A DNA stretch of 64,000 bases. Source: Mikania micrantha (lineage: Eukaryota; Streptophyta; Magnoliopsida; Asterales; Asteraceae). Shown here piece after piece: positions 11,120-20,420 of this stretch. Positions within the stretch are counted from its first letter, which is position 1; the number at the start of each line of letters is the position of its first letter. The stretch covers positions 13,299,971 to 13,363,970 of the forward strand of contig CM018690.1 of NCBI GenBank assembly GCA_009363875.1. The letters are read 5' to 3'. Below the pieces are notes generated by a model. That model had not been told where the DNA came from and made no database searches. It worked only from the letters and a program-made list of their open reading frames with translations. A program made the translations under genes and the position numbers.

Positions 11120-12539
11120 TTATACAATAAAGGTTATAGTCTTACTAAATACCAATATACCTTTTATATAATTATACATATATGTGACACCTTTTATATT
11201 ACTAAGTGACATACATACATACATATACTTGTTTTGTGTTATTAATTTTTTAATTATTTCAGGTCTTACGATTTATATAACATATATACATTAGTACATA
11301 TATTTATATGTATAAGTAGAATTAATTAAATAATTCTTAATGAAATTTTATTTATTATAATTTCGACATAATACATTCTTGAAAAACCCTAAATGTTACA
11401 ATGAGTTCACATGTTTTGATAATAAAACATTTAACAATATTATAAAGGAAAAGAACGTAATGTCAAATTTTGTGCTAGTGATCCCATCATAGACTAGTCA
11501 GGTACTACGAAACGATAAACACCATGAGCCCATAATCAAACTAAACCAAGGTGCGAACACACCTCAACATATATTGCTCCCGTTACTCACAGACTATGAC
11601 ATCTCGTTGTGAAATTGGTTTTCAAACTTGATATATCTACCAATATACCCTACGGTCTCTCCCGCGAGACTAATGATTATGACAGCGGGAGCGAAACCCC
11701 TTTGGAGCGGATACACAGAGAACACGTATACAAACGACTACACTTACTTAAGAGCTATCAAAGTCACATACCACATAAATAAATACAATAAAAAACATAA
11801 TTCCTTTTCCTGGTATGTTTCTCCCCTGGTTTATCAAAAACCAAAAATATAGTTAAACAGGGTTGTGAAACTCACCTCAATGTGTTCTTGCTAGCAACAG
11901 AGATTTCCAAATAACTAGACTGTTCTCATTACCGCCCTAAAACCTGAGGGACACATTAACAGTCTAAGCACAAGTCTATGATGTAAGTTGTTCACCCAAC
12001 TTAACTTAGACTTAAAATTTTCCACTAAGAAAAACATATTTCACACAAACGACATGTTGGTTACTCGAATTTAGTCTTTTATCGTAAATCATAAATTAAA
12101 GTTTTTAAAGTCATATTATTTCCAAATAACATAGTTATCTTTGTTAAAATTCATTGAACTCCAAACTTTATTATTTGTAACGATTTCCAAAATTGGCAAA
12201 TTGTCCGTATTTTACCAACAAAGGGACAACACAACTAACACCAATTTACGCATCAAACATGCAATTTGTCTTAAGTTATTTTCAATACTTCAAAATAAGC
12301 ATATTTTACTTATTTTTATACAAAATTTGCTTATTAAAATCAGCCATATCATTATGTCGTAATTTTGCGTTAAATCAATGTTTTTATGTCATTTTTAAAC
12401 ATAGTTTTCAAGTATTTCATTTTATACTTTTCTTAAAATAATTATAAATCATAAATTACAAATTTTTATCAAAAAAACTTACAAAAATTTCCTATCAAAA
12501 TCATATTTGTAAATAATCCTTTTTACATTTAAAAATAGT

Positions 12540-12557
12540 CGAAAACACGTGTTTTCG
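12540..12557. promoter_or_regulatory. 18-bp perfect palindrome with CACGTG core
   Basis: CGAAAACACGTGTTTTCG is exactly self-complementary and centres on a G-box (CACGTG), the core bound by plant bHLH and bZIP factors. It lies in the outer LTR H, upstream of its donor-like site on the minus strand. Binding is inferred only from the core. Confidence 0.35.
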
Positions 12558-14323
12558 GTTATCAACGACCATCCTTTAAATATACTTTTGAATCCATTTG
12601 ATTTTATAGTTTAACTATTTTATAAATTTACCTAATTTAGTGCTAATAATTTGTCCCAAATTATTTTCATATAAAAACTCTACTTTTAAAGTTTTTAACT
12701 TAGTAAAACACCAATTTTTAACTTGTTAAAACTAATTGTTATTTGTCTAATCATTCTTTGTCCATTTTTGTAACAAAATATTTATATTTTTAAGTTTATT
12801 AGAACTTAAAAGTCATATCATATAGATTCATAAAATATCACTTTTCTTATTATTTTCAAAAACTCAACAATATTTAAATATAATTATATGTATACCTATG
12901 CATGTATACATATATAATCATACATGCATGTAATGTTTTCTACTATATATATACTTATGTGTGTGTAACTATTCATACACATGTATACACGAAATAACCA
13001 TACATACATATACATACATACGTATGTATGTGTAAATACACATACATGCATGTAAGATCAAGTTATGCTAACACACTGTGACATTTCGTTCTTTACTGCG
13101 AGGCAATTTCCTAAATTCATGAATTAATATTTTAATTAATTAAATCATGATGTAATATGTATATACATGTGAATCTGTGTATATATGTAAGGAAATTACA
13201 AGATGAAACAAATCACAAATGACGTTGCATAGAATTGGAGAATTACGCGAAATTTCTATAATAATAACCAAAAACCAAATTCATGGGTCCAAAACTAAAT
13301 TAATGTCAATTATATGATGAATTGAAGTGAAATAAGTGATAACATAACAAGATCAAAGAATCCCCAAGTTCGATAAGTCAAATTGCGAAAATCTGCGAAA
13401 AGGCAATTCGGCATGCGTAATTGGCAAATTCATGACAACTCAAACTTCCTAATCACATAATAATCATAATGGGATGTAATTGGAAGCATCACGAGGATAG
13501 TTTATCATTATTAGCAATTCCTAAAGTTATATGCGAAAAGCCGAACAAATAATTGCGGAAATGGGAAAAATCAAGCAAACCCTTGATTTAATTTCATTCC
13601 TATCCTAATGTCCCATGTCTATCCTATCCTATCTGATTAAAATCAGATATTTATGAAGAAAATAAGATATTTAAACTTGGAGAACAAGTCATGGCATATA
13701 AAATCAAAAATTTTGACTTTTATCAAAGTTTTTACACTTTTCTTCTTCCCCAACCTCTCAAATCCAACCAGGCCTCTTCCCCTCAATTCTGAAACCTTAA
13801 ACACACTTCAAACATTAGTTCTAAGCAGATCCAAGAGGTATTCAAGTCCAAGATCAAGTGGAACAAAGAATCAAGCTTTAAAACTTGGGTTTTTGGTTAT
13901 TTTTCAAGCAAATCCTTCACCAAGTAAGTTTGAAACTCAATTCTTGGTTCTAATAGCTTCATATGACTTAAATAAACATGTCTGAATGATTGGTGAAGTT
14001 TGAAAATCATCAGAATTTAAAAACCCAATAAAAAGGTGATTTCGTTCAAAACTCAAATTTTTCAAAATAGTCGAAATTGAGTTTTTCTTCATAAAACACT
14101 ATATGTATGTTAAAAACTAGGATCTGGAGATTTTGGCATGGTAAAAGTACAACAAAATAGATTTTGGCTCGCAAAAACTTGTCACGCACACTGGTTGGCA
14201 CAGCAGCCCAGGCGCAGGCCTAGAGCGGCCCCAATGCGGCCAATACGTGGCCTTTGTTCCTGGGCATTTGCAGATCGCGACCAAGGGAGGGCACCGGCCA
14301 TTCTCGGCCATCCTCGAGCCACA

Positions 14324-14372
14324 CCGGCCAAGGCCAAGGCCCCCGGCCAAGGCCAAGGCCCCCGGCCAGGCC
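14324..14372 (+). repeat. 19-bp GC-rich minisatellite
   Basis: About 2.5 copies of CCGGCCAAGGCCAAGGCCC in the leader part of LTR B. It explains the overlapping proline/alanine-rich open frames in several phases. Confidence 0.8.
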
Positions 14373-15339
14373 ACCGAGCCACTACCTCAGCCCCACCGAG
14401 CCACCGCCTCCGACCTCCGGTCGCCGCGCGAGCCGCCACCGGCCACCGTCGAAATCCGGCCATTTTCCGGTCAAAATTCCGGCGAGAGTCGCCGCCGGTG
14501 GAATATTCCGGCCAAAAGGTATATTCCGGCGGAATATATCGGCAGAACCCTAAATTTGTTCGTTTTACGTTCTGAACTGCGTTTCGCGCTCCGGTTCACA
14601 ATCCGATGATCCGTTTTCAATAAAAAGGACATATTTTCAATCGATTACGCGTTTCGGACTTGATTTCACAAACCATTTTGCAATCCGGTGACCTGACTTT
14701 TATCTGATTTCTAATTAACACTATGGTTTCAATACAGGACTTAATTTAATCGTTAATTTTCAATACGAGAACATATTCTTAATTGATTTTGCGTTCCGGA
14801 CTCGATTTCGTGAACCGTTTTGCAATCCGATGACCTAATTTTTATCTGATTTCAGATTAAAAATCCGGTTTCAATACAGAACTTAATTTAATCATTGAAA
14901 TTCAATATGAAAACATATTCTCAATCGATTTCGCATTGCGAACTCGATTTTGCAATCAATTTCGTAACCCGGAAAACCGATTTTTGATCTGAAAATCGAT
15001 TAAGATTCTGGTTTTAACAACGGAATGCAATTAACATCGCTTTACAATCAAATGAATATAAGAATTCATTCAGAATTCAATCATTAATCAAAATCAACGA
15101 TTTTGACATTACAAGTTAACTAAGCGTGTCATCTGGATTCCGAACGAGCTCGTAATTCGGAATCAGCTCGATGATTCGATTTACATTATCCTTGACATCA
15201 AATATCAAGGAAAGATCTGATAATCCAATTCAAATACAAAGAACTCATAAAACATTGATAAATTGTAGAATTCACTTCAGGTCTTGTGTGATATTTCATT
15301 CACAGGATACAAGTGCTCCAATAACACATGTGAGTTTCA

Positions 15340-15660
15340 TAGATCCCCTTTTAATGTTTTGTTTTCCAAAACTCGGGGATAGCAATACAATTACAATGTG
15401 ATTACATTACAATGACAATATGGTACCATATTTCAATTACAATGATATACTTACATGATTTCATTACCCATTTTCAAATCTTCGGATTTCTAAAACTCGG
15501 GGTTTGCATTACAATAACAATATAATTATGTATTTCAATTACAGTGGTATACCTACATGATTTCATTACCCCTTTTCAAATCTTCGGATTTCTAAAACTC
15601 GGGGTTTGCATTACAATTATATGATGGTTACATATTTCAATTGCAATGATATGCTTGCAT
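15340..15660 (+). repeat. 102-bp tandem repeats downstream of donor-like site
   Basis: Units of the form TACATGATTTCATTACCC, then TTTTCAAATCTTCGGATT, then AAAACTCGGGG, start at 15452 and 15554. A diverged partial copy lies at 15343-15385. Each carries the CCC...TTTT...CGGGG core that follows the donor-like site in sister LTRs, so the core itself has been duplicated here. Confidence 0.75.
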
Positions 15661-16500
15661 GTTGCATGTGCATTTCAACTCTTGTATGATGATTACATGA
15701 AAAGTGTACCAAGCTATCGTAAAAGTCCTCACATAACAACTATACCCAATAAACTCATGGAGGCACTGAATGATAACAATGATAGTACTATCGGGTTGAC
15801 AACCCCATTTACGGGTAGATAGCGTCTACGCTTGTGTGAAAGCCTGTTACCATTTATTACATTACAAGATAACAGCTTAATGCAACAATAGGCATTAAAG
15901 AGTGAGGCTAAGGTTTTATCTTCGGGTATTGCCGCCAATTACATTACAGTCACATAGGCTTTGGTTATGGGTTTTCATGGTGAATCATGTTCATAAAGTT
16001 GTGTATGCTTGCATATTTATCATATCATATTATGTTATATCAAATCATATCATATCAATTTTATTACATCTATGAACTCACCAGCATCCTTGCTGATGTT
16101 TAACATTACAAAAACCAATTTCAGGTGAATTGTGAATAACAAAAGAAATGAAGGTGAGGATGCACAACAAGATCACACGTTAGGAAACCTTTGTCTATGG
16201 ATGAATGTTACACAAATGTTGAAGTTTTAACATATAATGTAACATAACTTATGTTTAGAATTCCATGTACGTGTTTTGATACAACCTCATCGAAAGTCAC
16301 ACCCATATCGAAGACTTTACCACCAAGCTTCCGCGAACCGTTATGTCAGTTACCGACTTCATATATCATACAGTGATTACATCAGGTGATAGGAGAGATG
16401 GGGGTGTGACACACACACATATAAGAACATATGTATATTTATGTAATCCAAGTCAAACCCATATATATGTATGTATATATGTATGTATAGGGTAAAATCC

Positions 16501-16853
16501 GTTGTTAATCCAACTTAATTGTGGTGACCCATTAACCCCGACAAAATCAAGCCAAAGTATTGATTTTTTTATGGCCTTAATTATACATTAATAGGTGGTT
16601 TCTTTTTTGTGTTTTTGCTAATTCACAAGCGTTTAGAAATTAAAACAAGTGTAAGTTTATGTTACACTGCAAATACTTATTTACTGTTGCGGCACTTATA
16701 TTGACTTAATATCCTAAACGGTGATGAATTAGCAAAAACACAAAAAAGAAACCTCCCTATTTATGTATAATAAAGGCCATGTAATTTTTTTTTATGATTT
16801 AGCTTGATTATGTCAGGGTTAATGGGTTACTGCAATAAATGTAGGTTATTATA
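16501..16853. mobile_element. Fold-back MITE with about 135-bp arms
   Basis: The left arm (16501-16636) and right arm (16713-16853) are inverted copies of each other: GACCCATTAACCCCGACA pairs with TGTCAGGGTTAATGGGTTAC, and TTTTGTGTTTTTGCTAATTCA with TGAATTAGCAAAAACACAAAA. The 75-bp loop has no coding potential. Outer ends decay gradually and I see no clear TSD, so I do not assign a superfamily. Confidence 0.8.
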
Positions 16854-16863
16854 TGATCTCAAT

Positions 16864-16865
<2 letters not shown>

Positions 16866-16906
<41 letters not shown>
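16866..16906. repeat. (TA)n microsatellite
   Basis: A pure TA tract of about 40 bp between the fold-back element and the small element that starts at 16907. The TA repeat resumes after that element at 17070. Confidence 0.9.
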
Positions 16907-16908
<2 letters not shown>

Positions 16909-17069
16909 AGGTTGAAAACGTCGCTAGGCGCTCCTAGGTCGCAATAGCTCCTTGGAGCTAGTAATCGGGCAGTACTCGGCCCTATGCGGGAGTACTCGGG
17001 TAATACTCGGCCTCGGAACAACACCTTGGAGCGAGTACTCGGCCTTGGAGACCGACTTTTGTAACAGTG
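16907..17069. mobile_element. 163-bp element inserted in a TA tract
   Basis: Ends CAAGGTTGAAAACG and TTTTGTAACAGTG form an imperfect inverted repeat with CA...TG termini, and TA repeats flank both sides. The interior is GC-richer with repeated GAGTACTCGG/TACTCGGCC and GCTAGGCGCTCCTAGG motifs, unlike its AT-rich neighbourhood. Plant repeats with GCCTAGGCGC cores are familiar to me, but the class is uncertain; CA...TG ends would suit a hAT-type MITE. Confidence 0.5.
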
Positions 17070-17430
17070 TATATATATATATATACATGCATGTAAACAA
17101 AACTCATTTACAAATACATATATTCATGTATATGAATAGACACATATATGTGTGTGGATATATATATATGTGCATGTGGGTAAATCTTATGTACATACAC
17201 ATCTATGTATATGCATGTGATATTAATCATCATCCAACATACATTATATGTATATACGTCTGAAAGAAATCATATACACACATATACATATACATTATGA
17301 AATACACACACACGAGTGTGTATATGTTCACGGCACACACACATATTACACACATCATGACACACAAATACATACATTTGTACACACACACGTCCCACAC
17401 AGACTTTACACACATCACTTATTATCATCT
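17070..17430. repeat. TA/CA microsatellite-rich stretch
   Basis: Alternating (TA)n, (CA)n and ACATATAC blocks. The open frames called here on both strands are rich in H, T, Y and V because they translate simple sequence, and are not genes. Confidence 0.8.
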
Positions 17431-17629
17431 TGTATACAAAACCCACTTGACTTGGACTCACTATTTGGGTCAACAAACTTGTATAAGAACCCACATAATG
17501 TGAAAATGCCACCTTAGTATGCTTGACAATGGGCGGTTTCTTGATAAAAACTCTTTCAAGAACCTAGGATCTTCCAAGAACACTTAGAAATGAAGAGGAA
17601 GGAGCTTGCTAAAATTTAGAAATGTAGGA

Positions 17630-17630
<1 letters not shown>

Positions 17631-17671
<41 letters not shown>
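17631..17671 (-). promoter_or_regulatory. (TA)n(GA)n tract, possible promoter/leader of LTR H
   Basis: About 24 bp of TA directly followed by about 17 bp of GA. On the minus strand this reads CT-rich leader next to TATATA, in the part of LTR H where the sister LTR at 7336 has its TATA box and pyrimidine-rich leader. The role is inferred from position only. Confidence 0.35.
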
Positions 17672-18372
17672 GGACGGGCGTGAGAGAGGGGCTGGAGAAG
17701 AATTAGAAGAGGTTACTTGTAATGTGCGTGCAAATGATTGTGTAGGATCATGGAAGATTTAATAAAATTTCTTGTGTAGCCTCCATGTGACATGTGGACA
17801 CCACTTGTCCTTCACATGGCTTATTTTGGTTTAAAATATGTACAAACATGTATAATCTAAGTCCTACAGTGTGTAAATCTTGTACCGGATATTTAACAAA
17901 AATTTGATTTTTCTTCTAAAATGACAAGAATATTTAATCTAACTAAAATAATAAAATTTTAGTTAAAAAAAATGACCTTAAATGTCATTTGGTTAATTAA
18001 CTCCATTTTTTGCGCGGTTAAAACACAGATAAAGTATGTCGTTTGAAAAATTAACAGTTAACACTAAAATACACGATTTTTCATCGTTGACTCAATTTAT
18101 TCATTTATGATTTATCATTTTATACTAAACCAAGCATATCAAATAAATTTGTTAACCAACTCATCACCAACGTTAATTTTAAACACCTCGGAGCGGTATC
18201 GAAATCTCAAAAATTCTGCAAATGCAAATCCATGCATTTAAACATCACTATTTGATAGACTTTTCAACAAATTTAAATTAATGACTAATATTAATTATTA
18301 ACGCATTAAATAAATCAAGTTTATTACACTAATCATTGCAGATCACCGTTCGTAAAAATTTCGGATGTCAGA

Positions 18373-18683
18373 GGGAAACACAATGGCCTCAAAAGGTTCG
18401 TTACTTAGGCCTCAATATTTCGTCAATTAGGTGTTCACCAAAATCAAAATTACAAAAAACACACTGATTCTTTCTGCGGATCCTTCCTTTAATTTGGCCG
18501 AACACAATTTCTGCAACAAAACAAAAAACGTAAGAAAAATTGTTCCCCGCGTGCCGTAATAATAATCTGTTGATTTGCAACAATGAAATTTGGTTCGCAA
18601 AATCAAAGATGAAACAACCAGGCGAACAAAATTCTGAATTCCGATTCGTGAAATGGGATTAAGGAATTTGATCTCTTGATTTC
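18373..18683 (-). other. Non-coding internal sequence of a retroelement
   Basis: Sequence between the start of LTR H and the truncated gag region. On the minus strand it continues from the second primer-binding-like site at 18752-18763. It contains a GC-balanced stretch (GCGGGGAACAATTTTTC) without an ORF. It is probably an untranslated leader of an LTR element, truncated where LTR H begins. Confidence 0.35.
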
Positions 18684-18959
18684 TTAAATTGATTCCCTTG
18701 GTTCTTTAATACGACCAATCCCGATCGATTCTACCAGCCCAAGAGCATTACGCTCTGATACCAATTTATAAGCACCATAGAGAAAGAGGCGGTGGAGGAG
18801 GTGGAGGTGAATCAGCACTGGTGTTGTATTCAGTTGTGGAGGTGGAGAGTGTGGAGGAGGCGGAGGCAGTGGAGGTGAATCATCAGGTGACGGTGTAGAG
18901 GAATGTAGAGCTAGGTCTTGTGGTGATGTCAACAGGGGAGATTGTCTTCGTGGCGGCAT
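18684..18959 (-). pseudogene. Truncated gag N-terminus (Ty3-type style)
   Basis: The frame starts at an ATG at 18959 with MPPRRQSPLL, a start I associate with plant Ty3/gypsy Gag proteins, and is proline/serine-rich (SPPLPPPPPHSPPPQ) for about 60 residues. Near 18772 the gag-like character stops and the frame runs into a second PBS-like sequence and non-coding DNA, ending at 18684 after 91 residues. No capsid fold, zinc knuckle or pol follows. The 5' leader and PBS lie just upstream on the minus strand, so this is the start of the element whose 5' LTR is 19135-23210. Confidence 0.55.
18752..18763 (-). other. Second primer-binding-like site
   Basis: Minus-strand TGGTATCAGAGC, complementary to the 3' end of plant initiator tRNA-Met. 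It lies 355 bp inside the first PBS and is not preceded by a recognisable LTR end (the sequence before it reads GGTGCTTATAAAT). Confidence 0.5.
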
Positions 18960-19117
18960 TCTGATGATAATCAAAAGAGTATTGGTTAGTGCAATGATCG
19001 AATGCAGAAGACACAATGCAATAAAGCCTTAAGTCTTGTGTTCTTTACATGCAGGGTCCCTAGGTTATAGTCTAGGCCAAACCGTTTAAATAAGTGACCT
19101 ATATTTCTCTATAACAA

Positions 19118-19131
19118 TGGTTCTGATACCA
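19118..19131 (-). other. Primer-binding site of the LTR C element
   Basis: Minus-strand TGGTATCAGAACCA lies three bases after the LTR end GTGTGTGACA. It fits priming by initiator tRNA-Met, with A where the usual plant PBS has G. It marks 19135-23210 as a 5' LTR and not a solo LTR. Confidence 0.75.
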
Positions 19132-19575
19132 ATCTGTCACACACCGAGCCGACGGGGAAGGATCGGGTTCCCCGTCGGGCGGAAGGTTCCCGGGGCGCGA
19201 TATCGTGAGTCATAATCGTGATGATCAGATTGTTTACATTACACATGATAATAATGAGAAATGCTAAATAGAATATAATTACAATGTTAAATTACATCAG
19301 TATCGTTTATAATTTAACAATGTAAATCTATCATCAACATCATAAATTCCCTATCTTGTATCTCCACAAGATATACAAAATCTGTTGTATAATGATGTTC
19401 CAAAAGTATACAGGTCCAAAAATACAAAGTCTTCTATCTGAAGTCCTAGTCCAAAAGTAATAACTTCTTAATTGACCTGTTCGTCACCTGAGAAGTTATG
19501 CAAAAAGATCAAGTCAACACATGGTTGGTGAGTTCATGTAGTTTTATATAAATGAGTTTGAATAACCTGAATGAA

Positions 19576-20045
19576 AACCTTAACCTCACCATTAACCACA
19601 TATATCATCCAGGTCAGTATGCTTATATATAGGGCATATGTAGGGTCGAACTTACCGCCCGCCCAGCCACCGTCCCACCACATACTAAACCACATGATAT
19701 ATTGTTCTTGATGATAATTAAGCATTTCATCCCACAACATTGATTCCATCACTTTTGATTTATAACATTTGATTATCCTGAAAATGTTTACCTTGATTCC
19801 CCGAAGTGACAACCTTAACCTCACCAGCAACCACCTACGCTATCCAGTCAAGTATGCTTATATATAGGGCATATGTAGGGTCGAACTTACCGCCCGCCCA
19901 GCCACCGTCCCACCACATACCAGACTACTTAGCATATTGTTGTTAATGATAATTAAGCGTTTCACTCCATTCACCTTTATCTTAGATTTTGATTTCCACA
20001 ATTTGAAATATCTTTGATTTCTTGAGTTCATCATGTATTCATGAT
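19576..20045 (-). repeat. 235-bp tandem duplication inside LTR C
   Basis: AACCTTAACCTCACC at 19576 recurs at 19811, and GCTTATATATAGGGCATATG at 19621 recurs at 19856. The GTCGAACTTACCGCCCGCCC core is identical in both, while the remaining arms have diverged by several percent, so the duplication is not recent. It lies in the predicted intron-like part of the LTR. Confidence 0.85.
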
Positions 20046-20194
20046 TACTCCAAATCATTGGAAAAATAAGATATTAAATGTTTATTTAAATTAATAATTA
20101 AGCATTTAAATACACCTAAGACATGATGATTGGGCCTTATTTGACTCAATCAATTAGACTTAGTTGTTAGTGGGTGTCCAAGTTGTATCCTCTC

Positions 20195-20420
20195 ACACGT
20201 GGCCCATATCAGGCATGACCCACAAGGAGTCTACCTGTATGCGTCGGGACTTTCATAATTTGCCCATATCAACTTGACCCACGAGGTCTACTGTATGCGT
20301 TGGGACTTTAGGATATCCTTTGCTTCTGATCTTCTTGATTCTCTTGATTTCATTTGATTGTTAAAGTTATGCCCATGTAGCATGACTACAAGAGTCTACT
20401 ACTGTGACGGGACTTTTCGT
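20195..20420 (-). repeat. Three diverged short tandem copies in LTR C
   Basis: GCCCATATCAGGCATGACC, GCCCATATCAACTTGACCC and GCCCATGTAGCATGACTAC each lead to a TCTAC...GGGACTTT ending (near 20201, 20262 and 20370). The copies are about 50 bp long with variable spacing. Confidence 0.65.

Larger units (their letters stand above)
5604..11400 (-). mobile_element. Second-level solo LTR (family E)
   Basis: The minus-strand termini are TGTAACATTTAGG at 11400 and GGTGTGACA at 5604. It is flanked by gtgag (5599-5603) and atgag (11401-11405), a one-mismatch 5-bp TSD. Without the nested LTR 7336-10236 plus one TSD copy it measures about 2.89 kb, close to the 2.90 kb of that nested LTR. It carries a perfect hairpin CAACTATTTGTATAGTTG at 5885-5902 and a donor-like ACATGTGAGTTTTC at 6364. 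AT-rich DNA at 6500-7170 and 10750-11400 has no genes. No internal coding region remains, as expected for a solo LTR formed by LTR-LTR recombination. Confidence 0.68.
13077..16411 (+). mobile_element. Solo LTR (family B), 3.3 kb, TSD CACAC
   Basis: Begins TGTGACATTTCG, ends GGGGTGTGACA, and is flanked by cacac at 13072-13076 and 16412-16416. The TSD lies in CA-rich sequence, so chance agreement is possible, but both termini match the family. In order: AT-rich U3, a TATT-rich promoter region near 13640-13672, a pyrimidine-rich leader at 13740-13800, a GC-rich block at 14180-14530, a donor-like CAT/GTGAGTTTCAT at 15330, 102-bp repeats, a hairpin CAGCATCCTTGCTG near 16082, and an acceptor-like TTTCAG/GTGAA at 16124. 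Proline/arginine-rich open frames at 14117-14609 come from the GC-rich block and are not genes. Confidence 0.78.
5284..18372 (-). mobile_element. Outer long LTR (family H), split by nested insertions
   Basis: On the minus strand the LTR starts near 18372 (TCTGACATCCG, or TG at 18370) and ends GGTGTGACA at 5284. Removing the LTR at 5604-11405, the solo LTR at 13077-16416, the fold-back element and the small TA-tract element leaves about 3.4 kb, the size of its relatives. Continuity across the 5604-11400 insertion is supported because TTGGTGAG before it and TTCACATG after it rebuild the order seen at 19520-19540 in a sister LTR. A donor-like AG/GTGAGTTTCA lies at 11875 and an acceptor-like CTCAG/GTAAG at 5552. 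A TA/GA-rich stretch near 17631-17671 may be its promoter and leader. Flanks ggggc and gggaa do not form a convincing TSD. Confidence 0.55.

Noticed and set aside
13653..13985. 110-residue open frame as a small gene
   Set aside because: Lies in the presumed leader of LTR B, has no recognisable domain, and starts in AT-rich promoter sequence.
14117..14609. Proline/alanine/arginine-rich open frames on both strands
   Set aside because: Produced by the GC-rich minisatellite in the leader of solo LTR B; open in several frames at once, no domain.
17230..17517. His/Tyr/Val-rich open frames
   Set aside because: Translations of (CA)n/(TA)n microsatellites.
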